Position numbers and translations under genes: made by a program
Origin: Maniola hyperantus
Taxonomy: Eukaryota > Arthropoda > Insecta > Lepidoptera > Nymphalidae
DNA length: 64,000 nucleotides
Reading direction: 5' to 3'
NCBI RefSeq assembly: GCF_902806685.2
Contig: NC_048546.1
Span: 11,984,534 to 12,048,533, forward strand
The notes under the pieces: model-generated
Seen by the model: the letters and a program-made list of their open reading frames with translations, nothing else
What the model was told of the DNA's origin: nothing
Database searches by the model: none
Part shown: positions 11,001-21,269 of the stretch, piece by piece
Layout of the letters: each line of letters begins with the position of its first letter
How positions within the stretch are numbered: the stretch's first letter is position 1

Positions 11001-14000
11001 AATATCATTAAAATTCAGAGTGTCTAATAGGAGTCAGGTCAAAAAGTCCATGTAATTATCCCTAATTGGATCTCCACTTACAGAACAGATATAGGCACGG
11101 AAAATTAATGGAACAAGGTCTACTTACTGACTATTTATCACCAATAGAGAGGAGATTGAACTATCGAAGTAAGAATACAACGAAACAGCGCTCTCTTATA
11201 AAAAGCCGGCCAAGTGAGAGTCAGACTCGCGCACAGAGGATTCCGTACTACAGTCGTATTTTTTCGACATTTTGCACGATAAATCAAAAACTATCATACC
11301 CACATTAAAATAAATAAAAATCTGTTTAGAATGTACAGGTAGAAAGCCCTTTCATATGATATTGATACCCCACTTGATATAGTAATCTTAATTTAAAATG
11401 CTATAATTTGTTCATGTGACCACAAAAACACGATTTTTGGATTTGCTCTTACGCCTGCTATAAGACCTACCTACCGGCTAAATTTCATGATTCTAGGTCA
11501 ACGGATAGTTTCTTGACAGACACGACAGACAGACAGACAATGAATTAGTGATCCTATAAGAGTAACTTTTTTCCTTTTGAGGTACGGAACCCTAAAAATA
11601 AGGTTAAGCAAGCGACTTCGTCCGCGTGATATAATTAAATAGCACTCGTAACTACTCGGGAGACAAGGATAAAGTAGCTACCAGCTTACCTATATCTATC
11701 CAATAATTTTTTTATGAAATCGGATGAGTACCTACCTAGTTTCGGAGATTAGCTGCAGCTACATCCAAACTTACAAACTTTACCTCTTTATAATTTAATA
11801 AATAATCGGTGTAGACGGGGGTTACATTAAAACAAAAATTATTCAATAATTATAAAAGTTTCTGCATAAAAATTAAAAAATTAAAATGCTGAAAATTTTC
11901 TGACTAAATTATCAAAAGGTTCCACATAAAAAATGTATAACCGATTTCGATGAAATTGGGTACAGAGATAGCTTGCATCCCAGGGAAGGAAATAGGCTAC
12001 TTTTGATCCCGGAAAATTAAAGAGTTCCCACAGGAATTTTAAAAACCTAAATCCACGCGTACGAAGTCGCGGGCACCAGCTAGTTATTAATAAGTTCCGC
12101 ATAAAAAATGTAAATGTTGAAAATTTTCTGACTTATATAAAAGGTTTCATATAAAAAATGAAATGTTGAAAATTTTCTGACTAAAACAAACACTTTACTT
12201 CTTGGACATCCTTATTCTTTAGTTAAATAGAAAGTAGAACTGATTCTAGGAAATAAGCAAGAAATTGCAGTTAACATTACAAAACAACAGGAAAAACTGT
12301 TTGCTAGGATGATGTCATATCTATAATAGATGAGAAAACAGTCTAACCAGAAAACTTTTTGTTTGATATTGATTGAAGTAATCAGTACCCATAATAATAA
12401 TAATTATAAATGCGAAAGTGTGTTTGTTTGTTGGTTTATTGGTCAATCACATTGCAACAGAGCAACAGATCGACATAATTTTTTGCATGCATATAGCTAA
12501 AGACCTGGAGAGTGACATAGGCTACTTTTTATCCTGGAAAATCAAAGAGTTCCTATGGGATATTCTCTATACCAAACATTAAAATCGGTTGAACGAATGA
12601 GCCGTGAAAGGCTAGCAGACAGACAGACAGACAACTAACACACTTTTGCATTCATAATATTACTATTATCATTAATGGAATCATATTCAGAATATTATTT
12701 TGTCTTACATTGTATGAGTAATAGGCCAGCATAGTGGACTGTGGCCTAAGCCCTTCTCATTTTGAGAGGAGATCCATGCTCAGTGGTGGGTTGGCGATGG
12801 GTTACAAGCTATTAAACTATATGAAGGTTTAATAAATTTTAAATCAGTACCCTTATTATAAATACGAAAAATGTGTTTGTTTGTTGGTTTGTCCTTGAAT
12901 TACGTCGCAACGGAGCAACGGATCGACGTGCTTTTTGGTAAGGACCTGGAGAGTGACATAGGCTACTTTTTATCCCGGAAAATCAAAGAGATCCCGCGGG
13001 ATTTCATTTTTTTTAAATGTTAATCCACGCGGACGAAGTCGCGGGCATCAGCTAGTTCTTAAATAAATATATAGGTAACAGCTAGCAGCCCTAGGTGATA
13101 AACAAGGACATTGTGTCCTCCTTATCACATTATTTTTAACTTTACAATATTCAAATAGAAAAACATTGTTTACATTGTAATTACTATACTGTGTAAAACT
13201 AGTGATCATTGTGGCTAATTCCGTTGTACACAATCTCTAAACTAAACTAAAATGACACGTCTAAATCTATTTCTATCCCTTTCATAATGATGCTTACGGA
13301 AAAGGATAGCATACGATTTAGACCTGCAAATTTAGTTTAGTTTAGAGATTGTGCACAAGAGAATCGTCCCCATTGTCTTATATCCCTATCAAAGTATAAA
13401 TGTTGTATGAATGTCATAGGTCAAATGGTTTGCAACAATTTTTATCTGTTTATTTTACAAACATCTCATTATTGACACCCACCCTGGTTTTACTTTAAAA
13501 TAAACTGAAAACTAATTCTTAGTGGAGAGGTCTACTAATCTTAGAAGAAGTGGGGCTAGGATCAGTAGTTTAGGCTGTGCATTGATATATAAGTCAGTTA
13601 GTCAAGACTTCAAATTTTCTACATACAGATATTCTACAATCATTTCCAAGATCGCACATAGGTGGTAAAGGGATGAAACAGGTAATAAGCTGGCTAATGG
13701 TTAAATGGGTTGACCAATGATATAGATATGTTCCACATTTTGACTTTGAGGAATCGCATGGCGAGGGTGTGACTGAAACCCTCATGAATACAATTGCTTA
13801 TAGCCAAGTTCTATCAGAACATGTTTATGAACCAGGTTATGAAAGCAATGTTTTGTACTTTTAGGTAGGTTTAACACATTCTTCAAACATGCTTGGAAGG
13901 AGAGGAAAAGAAAAAAGGAAAGGCACCTTTATGTCCCACTGCTGACATTAAAAATAGAGATAGCGAGCAGACGAGCAGGTGGGGTCACCTGATGTTAAGT

Positions 14001-14552
14001 GATTATCGCCGCCCATGAACATTTGCAGCACCAGAGGAACCGCCGATGCGTTGCCGGCCTTTTAGGAATTTGTTGGTCCGCCCCTTGAATAACCCCATGT
14101 TGTAATCTAGTGGGAACACCGCCGATGGGAGTTCATATAGAGAGAATTTACTCATGATTCTTAGGTTAATATAAAGAACGTTTCAGAAGTGAATAAAACA
14201 AAGATGGCTACGTATTTGAACTAACCGTGATGCAATAATTTAACTTTAAAAAGTACATGTTCTCGGAAAAACCAATTTTAACTTAGGTAGGTACCTACCT
14301 ACAATTTTGTATTTAGAACACCTAACGGAATCATGTTAATTTAGACAACAGTGTTAAAATATGAAGCAATAGTTTTTGTATTCACGGAAACTGGTTCCGA
14401 GATAGGTAATATTCTCGATGAGAAAATTCCTAATAGATAGAACGTAGTAAATGACTGACGCTGATTGCATTAGCGAACTTACCTTGATTCTCAGCTGGTT
14501 TGCTCAAACACACAGACAGCGATAACAAACATAAAAATATTACTTTCTTCAT
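8046..14552 (-). CDS. CD164/endolyn-type sialomucin (visgun-like), three coding exons
   Basis: A type I membrane sialomucin of the endosomal-lysosomal and cell-surface CD164 family. Coding exons (minus): 14483-14552, 8613-9096 and 8046-8163, with donors CAAG|GTAAGT and AGG|GTAAGT and acceptors TTCTAG and TTTACAG. The frame is kept through two split codons to give 223 residues. Exon 1 encodes a signal peptide starting MKKVIFLCLLSLSVCLS. Exon 2 encodes a Pro/Thr/Glu/Lys mucin domain (24-185) with NTT and NKT sequons and no cysteine. Exon 3 begins FDGPSFIGGIILTLG, the signature CD164 transmembrane segment (about 190-209), and ends TERNYHTL, whose YHTL is a YXX-hydrophobic lysosomal sorting signal. 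Vertebrate CD164 has a cysteine-containing region between two mucin parts; here it is absent. The 5.4-kb first intron is full of repeats. The family call rests on the C-terminal exon and is strong; the Drosophila homologue is visgun (vsg). Confidence 0.92.
8201..8285 (+). repeat. Family-B fragment in CD164-like intron 2
   Basis: ctagcttatgctcgcgactt to aggggttgaaatatcag, the left 85 bp only. It is interrupted or replaced at 8288 by the palindromic element that follows. Confidence 0.8.
8288..8575. mobile_element. Foldback element with ctacggctatact termini
   Basis: The outer inverted repeats are ctacggctatactgacgtat at 8288 and its near complement ending cgtag at 8515. Inner inverted blocks are 'ggggtcctttatcaaggggt' and 'cccccttgataaaggac'. 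The GC-rich core resembles 46021-46170, which also shares the downstream 'actcacgatagtttaaac'. No ORF. It lies inside intron 2 of the CD164-like gene. Confidence 0.7.
9165..9304. mobile_element. Small foldback/MITE-like element
   Basis: The left arm (gtacagcagccggcaagaaa, then tattgtacatcggcctt) and right arm (aaggtcgatgtacaatattt, then cttgctggctactgtac) are about 38-bp imperfect inverted repeats around a roughly 60-bp centre. A half copy (ataggtcgatgtacaatatt) is at about 51021-51042. It abuts the SINE at 9296. Confidence 0.7.
9296..9605 (+). repeat. tRNA-derived SINE (family D), complete
   Basis: The head carries a B box 'ggttcgatcccgggc' (9347-9361). The body includes 'aacttttcggagttgtgtg', 'aaacatcgtgaggaaacctg', 'gaagtctgccaatctgcactt' and 'gatgggttgatcatgatgatg'. 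The 3' end is a (TGA)n tail, which links it to RTE-type LINEs. Other copies or pieces are at 12719, 19345(-), 47136, 51475, 53395(-), 55300(-) and 61545. Confidence 0.85.
9606..10145. other. CD164-like intron 1, nothing recognised
   Basis: AT-rich intronic sequence. An 87-residue minus-strand ORF at 9745-10008 has no recognisable domain or flanking splice signals that fit the gene, so I leave it uncalled. Confidence 0.5.
10146..10207 (+). repeat. Family-A 3' end fragment
   Basis: Only the terminal (GACA)n, 'gtgatcctatatgggttcc' and 'gaggtacggaaccctaaaaa' remain. It is followed by a purine-rich 'gagaggcgagagaagagaag' tract to about 10240 and a GC-rich patch at 10281-10320. Confidence 0.8.
10453..10652 (+). 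repeat. Family-B repeat
   Basis: gcttatatatgcccgcgact to cagtcagcttttcctgtta. It contains 'gggattgaatttttgaaaat' and 'gagctgtgcgttgatagatc'; degenerate at its left end. Confidence 0.8.
11205..11599 (+). repeat. Family-A repeat, near full length
   Basis: ccggccaagtgagagtcaga to gaggtacggaaccctaaaaa with all internal landmarks. A 5' end scrap of the same family (minus) is at 10929-10950. Confidence 0.85.
11885..12090 (-). repeat. Family-C repeat
   Basis: Contains 'gatagcttgcatcccaggga', 'ataggctacttttgatcccgg', 'agagttcccacaggaatttt' and ends in 'cgaagtcgcgggcaccagctagt'. Next to it, 12091-12185 holds a short local duplication of 'aaaatgaaatgttgaaaattttctgact'-like units. Confidence 0.75.
12395..12660 (-). 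repeat. Family-C long variant
   Basis: Begins in 'ttataaatgcgaaagtgtgt', continues through 'gagagtgacataggctactt' and 'aaatcaaagagttcctatgg', and ends in the (GACA)n/'cacacttttgcattcataat' block. It looks like a fusion of two subfamily ends. Confidence 0.7.
12719..12812 (+). repeat. SINE family-D 3' fragment
   Basis: 'ggccagcatagtggactgtg', 'ttgagaggagatccatgctc' and 'ggttggcgatgggtta' match the 3' third of the SINE at 9296-9605. Confidence 0.75.
12850..13058 (-). repeat. Family-C repeat
   Basis: 'cccttattataaatacgaaa' to 'gaagtcgcgggcatcagctagt', a nearly complete copy reading in the minus direction. Confidence 0.85.
13223..13358. mobile_element. 136-bp MITE-like element
   Basis: Terminal inverted repeats ttgtacacaatctctaaact / agtttagagattgtgcacaa continue inward through 'aaactaaa/tttagttt', with weaker internal symmetry (cgtctaaatct / gatttagac). 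No ORF. It lies in intron 1 of the CD164-like gene. Confidence 0.75.
13540..13620 (+). repeat. Degenerate family-B-like fragment
   Basis: 'tagtttaggctgtgcattgatatataagtcagt' matches the (long-variant) family-B right half seen at 61985-62020. Confidence 0.5.
13905..14140 (+). repeat. Dispersed repeat H
   Basis: Landmarks: 'gagcaggtggggtcacctga', 'gtgattatcgccgcccatga', 'tttgcagcaccagaggaacc', 'ttaggaatttgttggt', 'ataaccccatgttgtaat'. An inverted copy of the same sequence is at 52555-52735. Noncoding. Confidence 0.75.
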
Positions 14553-14800
14553 GTTTATACGGTAAAATATCAGTCTATTTCGTTTAATTAACAATAAAAT
14601 TACTAATTATGAATACAAATGACGCCTGGCATAAAGCAAGTGCGTGGGAATTGCAAAGAAGAAAGAATTTAGTTAGTGTTGCACTATCTGATAAACCATT
14701 TTGACGGTTACCGGTTTTTGTGATTTAATCGATTTCATTGAAATAGAATATAATCTCGATTTGGTTAAGTATCGATTTATCGAAGAGAATAGTACTTTTT
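14553..14800 (-). promoter_or_regulatory. Upstream region of the CD164-like gene
   Basis: Directly upstream of the CD164-like start codon. Repeat-free for about 250 bp and without a TATA box in a plausible place. Contains ATCGATTT-type motifs (about 14726-14780) like those between CTR9 and MUS81. Promoter function is inferred from position. Confidence 0.4.
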
Positions 14801-14914
14801 ATATCTCACAGAAAAATCTATAAAGAAAAAGAACAAGATGTAATACCTGAAGAGCGAGACAAAAAATTGAAACTTGAGTTCCTTTTGTTTGTTTGTGGTT
14901 ACGAAAGTGACACC

Positions 14915-15050
14915 TCTATAGTGCGACAAGGCCAGGCTATCTTGGCCTTTAAGCCTTTGTTCTCCAACAGCGCCATCACAGAGTACTTTTTGCCATTCTG
15001 TCCATGTCATTCAAGAATCAAGTGCCAAGAGAGCCTTGCCGCACTGTACG
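14915..15050. mobile_element. MITE-like element with agtgcgacaaggc termini
   Basis: Left 'tagtgcgacaaggc' and right 'gccaagagagccttgccgcac' are inverted repeats. A related element with the same termini is at 47808-47975. No coding capacity. Confidence 0.65.
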
Positions 15051-15224
15051 TTGTATAATGTACCTGTACCCACCTGTACCTATGAAGTGAACACAACCCG
15101 TGAACCTCACTATATAGATAGAGAAAAATTGTTTATGGGTGGGGATTTATTTGAAACCGGTGTTTGAAACGTAGTTACAACGACTTCAGTCTGCAATCTA
15201 ATATCTATACTTATAATAATATAT

Positions 15225-15402
15225 AAGTCCCGCAAATTGTTATTGCGCTGGAACCATGTCTCATTAACATTTAAATGACGTCATTTTGACGGCAGCCGAA
15301 ATAAAAATATACCATCAGCTCGAAACTGAACTCGAAACTAGACTAATCTAGTGCTGACGTTACTATAATGGCGGCCACGCGCATTAGAAATTTGCGGGGC
15401 TT
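15225..15402. mobile_element. MITE-like element with aagtcccgcaaatt termini
   Basis: The left end aagtcccgcaaattgttatt and right end aatttgcggggctt form imperfect terminal inverted repeats (about 20 bp). The body contains 'catcagctcgaaact', 'tctagtgctgacgt' and 'atggcggccacgcgcat'. A second copy at 29856-30172 is interrupted by another element, so this copy provides the empty site (CAT at 15255-15257). Confidence 0.8.
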
Positions 15403-16089
15403 AGGTATATTTAATAGACTTTCTCCAGTGCCAACAGTTTGAGTTCGGCGGGTTCGGCGTTGATTTATTTTATTTTATTTGTCAGGGAAAAATTAGATTA
15501 ATTAGTTAGGACTCATTCGGAAAATCTATTTAAATAGAATAAAATATAATGTTCGTTTACGTCATCATACCAACCATTATTTATGTTTTTAATTTAAAGT
15601 TCATTTTAGAATTTAAAATAAGTACCTACCTAGGTACCTACCTTATTAGGTATGTACAAAAGTTTGGATGATTATTATTCTATGTAGCTTTAGCAAAATA
15701 AATAAGGGGCCAGCAGCCTTACAAATGTGATTTAATTCAATTTACTAAAAGAAAATTGGTTAATATTTTAATCCTTAAAGTGAATTACAAATAATTTAGA
15801 GTTCAGAGGGCCTATTGTAGAGAATATGGGCTAGCTACTTTTGAATCGTTTTCATTTGGTGAATTTTTTTTTTCTTCACGGTGACACACTTCACACATTT
15901 CACATGTGATTTTTCACAGAAAATTATCATAAATTATATTCGTATTTAATAAGACACAATAATTTTCTAGCCTGTACAATGTACGTCTAGTAATTTTTCG
16001 CATTTTAACACGCAGCTATGCGAGTGTTTTCGCTCGCACACTCTTTAGCTTCAGCTTGGGTGGATGACTATGCGCACGCAAAATCTAAA
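15403..16089. other. Intergenic, nothing recognised
   Basis: AT-rich sequence without ORF, repeat match within the window or inverted structure that I can identify. Confidence 0.5.
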
Positions 16090-16312
16090 TAATATATAAA
16101 AGGAAAAGGTGACTGACTGATCTATCAACGCACAGCTCAAACTACTGGATGGATCGGGCTGAAATTTGGCATGAGGCATGCAGATAGATAGCTATTATGA
16201 CGTAAGCATACGCTAAGAAAGGATTTTTGAAAATTCAACCCCTAAGGGGGTGAAATAGGGGTTTGAAATTTGTGTAGTCCACGTGGACGAAGTCGCGAGC
16301 ATAAGCTAGTTA
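16090..16312 (-). repeat. Family-B repeat, full length
   Basis: atataaaaggaaaaggtgac to gaagtcgcgagcataagctagt, the reference layout of family B in minus orientation. Confidence 0.9.
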
Positions 16313-16589
16313 AAAAATAAAACGGGATTAAAATGCAGTTACAAGTTTGTGAGATTTTGCTTCGTGATTTTTCACAGGCTACTTTAATAGGAAACGTAGC
16401 ATAAACGAAGGATGAATTATTTATACTAATAGGATTAGATTACACAGTCAAAAAATAATTGTAATTTTATTCTTTGTTTAATAATAATATCCCCCTGAAA
16501 CAATCTTAGCTACAGCTGTTGTAAGTTGTAACTAATCTCAAAGTGCGATTTTGCTCAAATTTTGAAATTTGTATAATATGTTGTTACTT

Positions 16590-16765
16590 GTTATAGCAGC
16601 AATAGAAATTTCAACCCAATTTATTACGGTTCATGAGATTACAGCTTGTTGACAGACAGACAGACGGATGGATAGTGCAGGCGTCTCAATGGGGCCCCGT
16701 TGGCATCCTTCGGGTACGTACGGACTACGGACCTCCGTATTTCCTACTACTATTCACCTGAATAG
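16590..16765 (+). repeat. Family-A' repeat fragment
   Basis: 'ggttcatgagattacagctt', (GACA)n, 'atggggccccgttggcatcct' and 'ttcgggtacgtacgg' define family A', related in architecture to family A but different in sequence. Other copies: 17215-17480, 26910-27205, 33538-34290. Confidence 0.75.
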
Positions 16766-17214
16766 TTTTTAAACTATTCAATATTAACGTTGTCGAAATG
16801 TACACGTGGTATGCAGTAAGTTCACATCACATATTATAATAAGTAATAACATGACGTGACTCGTGAGCGCCGGAAGCCTTATGCGATGCAAAAGTTCAAG
16901 ACTAGGTTAGTTTAACTTTAATGTACCTAGGAAACTTGTTAAAACTGGAATGGTTTCATGTTTATTTAAGACTAAAGTAAGATCGCTTCTTGCTTGTCAA
17001 CCAGCTATTCCTTTTTATACATAGATAGCTATGCCTCTATGTGTATCAAAAACTCTTACAAAGTGTATAGAAAGTAGAAAGTAGTGTAACTCTTTGTTGT
17101 ACCGGCGCCTGCTTAGAGTTATAGCGCAATATGTTACGTAATGAATTTAGCTGATGAAGTTCCATAGAGCAACATGATATTCAAGCATTAAAATCGCGCT
17201 AAAAATATCTAAAT

Positions 17215-17480
17215 AAACGGGTTAAGTGCGAGTCGGACTGCATACAGAGGGTTCTGTACCATCGGACGTACAATAACAACACTTTATGGCGACTTTTTTG
17301 AAATTTTTATTATTTCTTGACAAACGAGTAGACATTCTGTAAAAAAAATCTCTATCTACCTATTATGGTTTATGAGATACAGCCCGCTGACAGACAGATG
17401 GACGCACAGACGGATAACGGAGGCTTAGTAATAGGGTACCGTTGGCACTTGGCACCCTTTGGGTAGGTACGGCACTACTC
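17215..17480 (+). repeat. Family-A' repeat, internally shortened
   Basis: From 'aacgggttaagtgcgagtcg' and 'gagggttctgtaccatc' to 'cctttgggtaggtacggca', showing both ends of the A' family. Confidence 0.75.
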
Positions 17481-17504
17481 GACGCGACGGTTCGAGCTGA
17501 AGCA

Positions 17505-17640
17505 TCCTACCTGACTAGCTATTATGAGTGTAGTCATCCGCTAAGAAAGGACTTTTGAAAATTAAACCCCTAAGGGGGTAAAATAGAGGTTCAGAATTTG
17601 TGTAGCTACGCGGATGAAGTCGCGGGCTTAAACTAGTTGT
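17505..17640 (-). repeat. Family-B partial repeat
   Basis: 'tagctattatgagtgtagtc', 'cccctaagggggtaaaatag' and 'atgaagtcgcgggcttaaactagt'. Confidence 0.8.
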
Positions 17641-18074
17641 GAATAAAAGATCTACTAATTCTCTGTGTTTCTTTACCAAATTTGTTCCTTGATTCCAGAA
17701 AATTCCTGTCACTTCAACAATGAAATCCAGCGAAATCCTCCTGTCTCAGTTCTGCACAGCTGAAGCCTTTGCCGAGAGTACGTCGCGAAATATGAAATTG
17801 AATTTCCCACGAGCTTTCTTGCGTTTCGATTCGAAATTTCAACCTTTATCTAGTCGGCGTTCACGTGAAAGTCAATAACTGATGAATTTAAAATTTAAAT
17901 CAGAGAAAAAAATTGTTTTTTTTTCTTAACTTTTAGGCCTTAGTTATTTGATTGCCGATGATACCTAAGCGAGAAACGAGTTGAGCTAAAAAATTAGAAA
18001 CTAGTTTGCGAGTGTCTAGTTGAGATAGTTTGGCCAAGAAAGCGTCACTGAGCGACGAGTTTTTCTTTGCCTTT

Positions 18075-18230
18075 CTTTGCTCATGGTGCTGTAGTGGCGA
18101 CCTCGCACCGGAAAGCGCCCCTCCACTAGGTGGACGGACAACATCAGACGAGTCGTGTGGAAGTTCCTACAAGAGACCTATGTCCAGCAGTGAACGCCTA
18201 TCGGTTGATGATGATGATGATACGAGTGAT
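18075..18230 (+). mobile_element. RTE-type LINE 3' end fragment
   Basis: In translation the stretch resembles the C-terminus of RTE-clade reverse transcriptase proteins. It ends with 'acctatgtccagcagtgaac', a short 3' sequence and a (TGA)4 tail at about 18207-18222. Similar ends lie at 20820-20855, 22555-22617 and 63085-63150. No intact ORF. Confidence 0.6.
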
Positions 18231-18231
18231 C

Positions 18232-19180
18232 CTAAATTTTTCGCTATACCTAAAGATATCTACTGATTAATATTAATTTTATATTATCGGTATAAGATTC
18301 ATATTGTGAAATAGTTAGATATAAAAAGTACCTACCTATTTACTTATTAACTAGGTAGTTACTTTATTTTTATTATTTGGTTCTTTTGATATGAATTATT
18401 TAGTCTCAGATTAATTAGTTCTCCTACGTATAAACTATAAATTATTATTGCTATCAGTTGAGATAAAAATAGATTCAAAACAAGGATAGGTAAATAATAA
18501 AACAGGAATTTTCTTAGAATTGACTGAAAAATGTCAGTTGCGTAGTTTTCTCTGCACGCCAGCGATATCTGTTATTTCACAGGTTTTATCTGAACTAAAG
18601 TCCGACGTCTCTAATATGAGTTTTGAAAGAAATTCACTTTGAAAGAACTCAGTTTTACAACAAGTGCATTTTGTAGAGGCGATGGCTTCAGTAAATCGCC
18701 ATGTTTTATTGGTTTCAGTCCAGCATTTTATATTTTTAGGGGAACCATTTTGAAGGTTTTATTTGGAAATTCATTTCATATTATCCGTAAATCGTAGTGT
18801 GATTCATGCAGTATTTTATTGTGAGCACTGTGAGCAACAAAATGATTGAGTAACTGTAGCGGACTGAATTTTATAATATTCATTTTCAATTTCCTAGGTA
18901 TAGGTACAAGTACCTACCTAACCTAAGTAGGTACCTACGTAGTTTCGGGAGTTTTGATAGAACTTCGACACTGGGAAAGTGTACCTATTGGTACAGTACA
19001 ATACAATAATATCCAATCTGACTTTGACTAGACAAACGTCGTACCAAGCTGTTATGTACAAGGTCGATGTCTTCATTAAATAGGCTCCTATTCGGGGGGG
19101 GGTCAGTAGCTTTCTAAGGGTACAAGTCCGTAGCTGACCGCAGGCAGCGGTAGCGTCGACCTGCCGCCGCAACACTACCT
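18232..19180. other. Intergenic, nothing recognised
   Basis: AT-rich; short 'ggtaggtacctacctacc'-type stretches but no ORF, repeat family or inverted structure that I can support. Confidence 0.5.
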
Positions 19181-19330
19181 ATAGTCCGCGACAGGTCGAG
19201 ATGGCAATCGGGGTGGGGACACCCTGCACACCCGCACAGCCCCCGCGCTATCCCGGTGCAGGCGAGCGCGGGTGAGGTGCGCGTCCCCCCGCCTCATACC
19301 CTGATTGCCATCTCGACCAGTCGCGCACTG
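19181..19330. mobile_element. GC-rich foldback repeat
   Basis: atagtccgcgacaggtcgag plus 'atggcaatcggggt' is inverted as 'cctgattgccatctcgac', 'cagtcgcgcactgta'. The centre is very GC-rich (cccgcacagcccccgcgcta). Related single arms occur at 4742-4800 and 45712-45822. Confidence 0.7.
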
Positions 19331-19344
19331 TACTGATTTCTATG

Positions 19345-19662
19345 TCATCAGTCATCACCATCATTATGATCAACCTATCACCAGCTCACTACTGAGCACG
19401 GCTTTCTTCTCTGAATGAGAAGAGTTTTGGCCATGGTCCACCAAACTTGCCAAGTGCAGATTGGTAGACTTTATACACTTTTAAGAACATTATGGAAAAC
19501 TCGCAGGTAGGTATATGCAGGTTTGCTCACCTGTTTGTTTTCTTTCACCGTTTATTAAGCTAATCATATTTAATTACTTAAAACTCACAGAACAGAGATG
19601 CGCGTCCGGAATCGAAGCCCCATGCCTCTGAATAGAAGGCCGACCGCGATGTCTTAACTATT
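19345..19662 (-). repeat. SINE family D, near complete, inverted
   Basis: Starts with the (ATC)n/'atgatcaacctatcaccagc' tail complement and ends near 'atagaaggccgaccgcgatg' at the SINE head. The B box complement is 'ggaatcgaagcc', degenerate. A 60-bp stretch after 19540 differs from the 9296 copy. Confidence 0.75.
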
Positions 19663-20149
19663 ATTGTCTTTTGCCAACTATGAAAAGTGAACATTAAATT
19701 AATTGTGCATTGTAAAAGTCTAGGTTCCAGCCAGTATATCCAGTGTAGGACTAGGAGCTCTGTGACATAAATTGTCTTTGTCTTGACACTGCGGTTTCCC
19801 CCGCGGCAAAATATTCACCACTAGAGGAAGCTATTGTTTCTTGTGAATATTTCTGGAGCATTCTGCAGCTAAATACACCCTTTACAATGTCTATTTCGAA
19901 ACGGCTTTCTACGTAATAGAGATTGTTTATACATTCTACCAATTACTAGTGGTTTTTGTACAAATAAAGCCATAATATATCGTGAGTAGGTAAATGTTGA
20001 GGAAGAGCTTGCCATATTTGCTCTATGTTATGTATCAACTGTCATGTTACGATTTACACTCTATCCGCCGAAAGCTATCTCTGGGTACCAAACTAGAATT
20101 TAGAAATCATAAGTAAATTGCTGACCGACCTTAGCTGTTCTTCCCACGT

Positions 20150-20855
20150 TCTTCCAGACGAGTGGGTCTCGCCGGGATGAACGTGGACAAAACGAAAGTC
20201 ATGTTTAACTGGTACGTCATTCCGAGATCCATCTCCGTCGAAATAATATGTCAGCATCGAAGTTGTTCAAGGATACAACTACCGAGGACAAGTAATACAA
20301 CTTGGTAGAAACAAATTCGACAAGGAAGCTGACAGAAGAATACAGCTGGGCTGGGCAGCATTTAGAAAATTGCGTCAAGTCTTCAATTCGTCGATACCCC
20401 AAACCTGTGTGGGTGTAGGTGTGTAGGTGTGTCCTACCTGTGATGACGTATGGCGCTGAAACGTGGACACTGACAGTTTGCCTTGTCCACAAGTTCAAAG
20501 TCGCTCAAGTCATTCAAGTCGTTCAAGGGCTATGGAGCGGGCTATGTTGGGTATCTCTCTGAGGGACAAAATCCGTAACGAGGAAATCCGTAACGAGGAA
20601 ATCTGTAGGAGAACCAGAGTGACTGACATAGCCCAACGAATTAGCCAGCTGAGGTGGCAGTGGGCAGGCCACCTCAGGTTCTGGAGTGGAGACCGCGTAT
20701 CAGCAAGCGCAGTGTGGGACAACCTCCAACCCGCTGGACTGACGACCTTAAGAAGATAGCGGGAAGTGGGTGGATGAGATAGGCGGAGGATCGTGTGTGG
20801 TGGCGTGCTCTTGGGAAGGCCTATGTCCAGCAGTGGACGCAAACAGGCTGATTGA
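20150..20855 (+). mobile_element. Degenerate RTE-type LINE fragment
   Basis: Frame-shifted remnants read as the C-terminal part of an RTE-clade reverse transcriptase: 'gggatgaacgtggacaaaac' gives MNVDKTK, a conserved post-catalytic stretch, followed by broken frames. The last coding portion ends with 'ctatgtccagcagtggacgc'. Two 17-bp tandem units of 'tccgtaacgaggaaa' sit at about 20571-20600. The copy is a pseudogene; orientation plus. Confidence 0.65.
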
Positions 20856-20873
20856 TTGGTTCATAGAGTCCTT

Positions 20874-20945
20874 GCCAGGACTCGAACCCGGGACCTCCCA
20901 TTTAGAAGATCAAAGCGCTCACCACTGCGCCAGGGAGGCATCAAA
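20874..20945 (-). repeat. tRNA-like SINE head
   Basis: On the minus strand: A box 'tggcgcagtggtgagcg', then B box 'gggttcgagtcc'. The ends do not pair into a tRNA acceptor stem, and a diverged copy occurs at 30724-30806, so this is a SINE head, not a tRNA gene. Confidence 0.6.
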
Positions 20946-21269
20946 TACTGCTCAGTACTAACAAGATGCAGGTTCTCTAAACAAGCTAGATAAGTAAATA
21001 ACGTCAACACTTGTTCATTAGGAATTAAGATATTGTTTAGAAATACTTAGATAACAATTAGGTAGGTAAGTGGAAGTGAAGATGTGTGAGTGAAAACTGT
21101 CACCATGGGTCACACCTATTAACCCTGAATGACGTTAATACAAGATAGATTATCATTTAATTAATTTATTGTAATAATAATGAACAGTACGTATGAGTAA
21201 TATTAAGCTGGAAACATATTCATGACACGCCACGAAGTGTTTCTGAAAGTCATAAACATCTGTAAATGT

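Noticed and set aside
17721..17880. Plus-strand ORF starting atgaaatccagcgaaatcct
   Set aside because: Only about 52 codons, no domain, no promoter or splice context, not repeated elsewhere in the window.
20874..20945. Possible tRNA gene on the minus strand
   Set aside because: A and B boxes are good but the ends do not form a 7-bp acceptor stem, and a diverged copy exists at 30724-30806; it is a SINE head.
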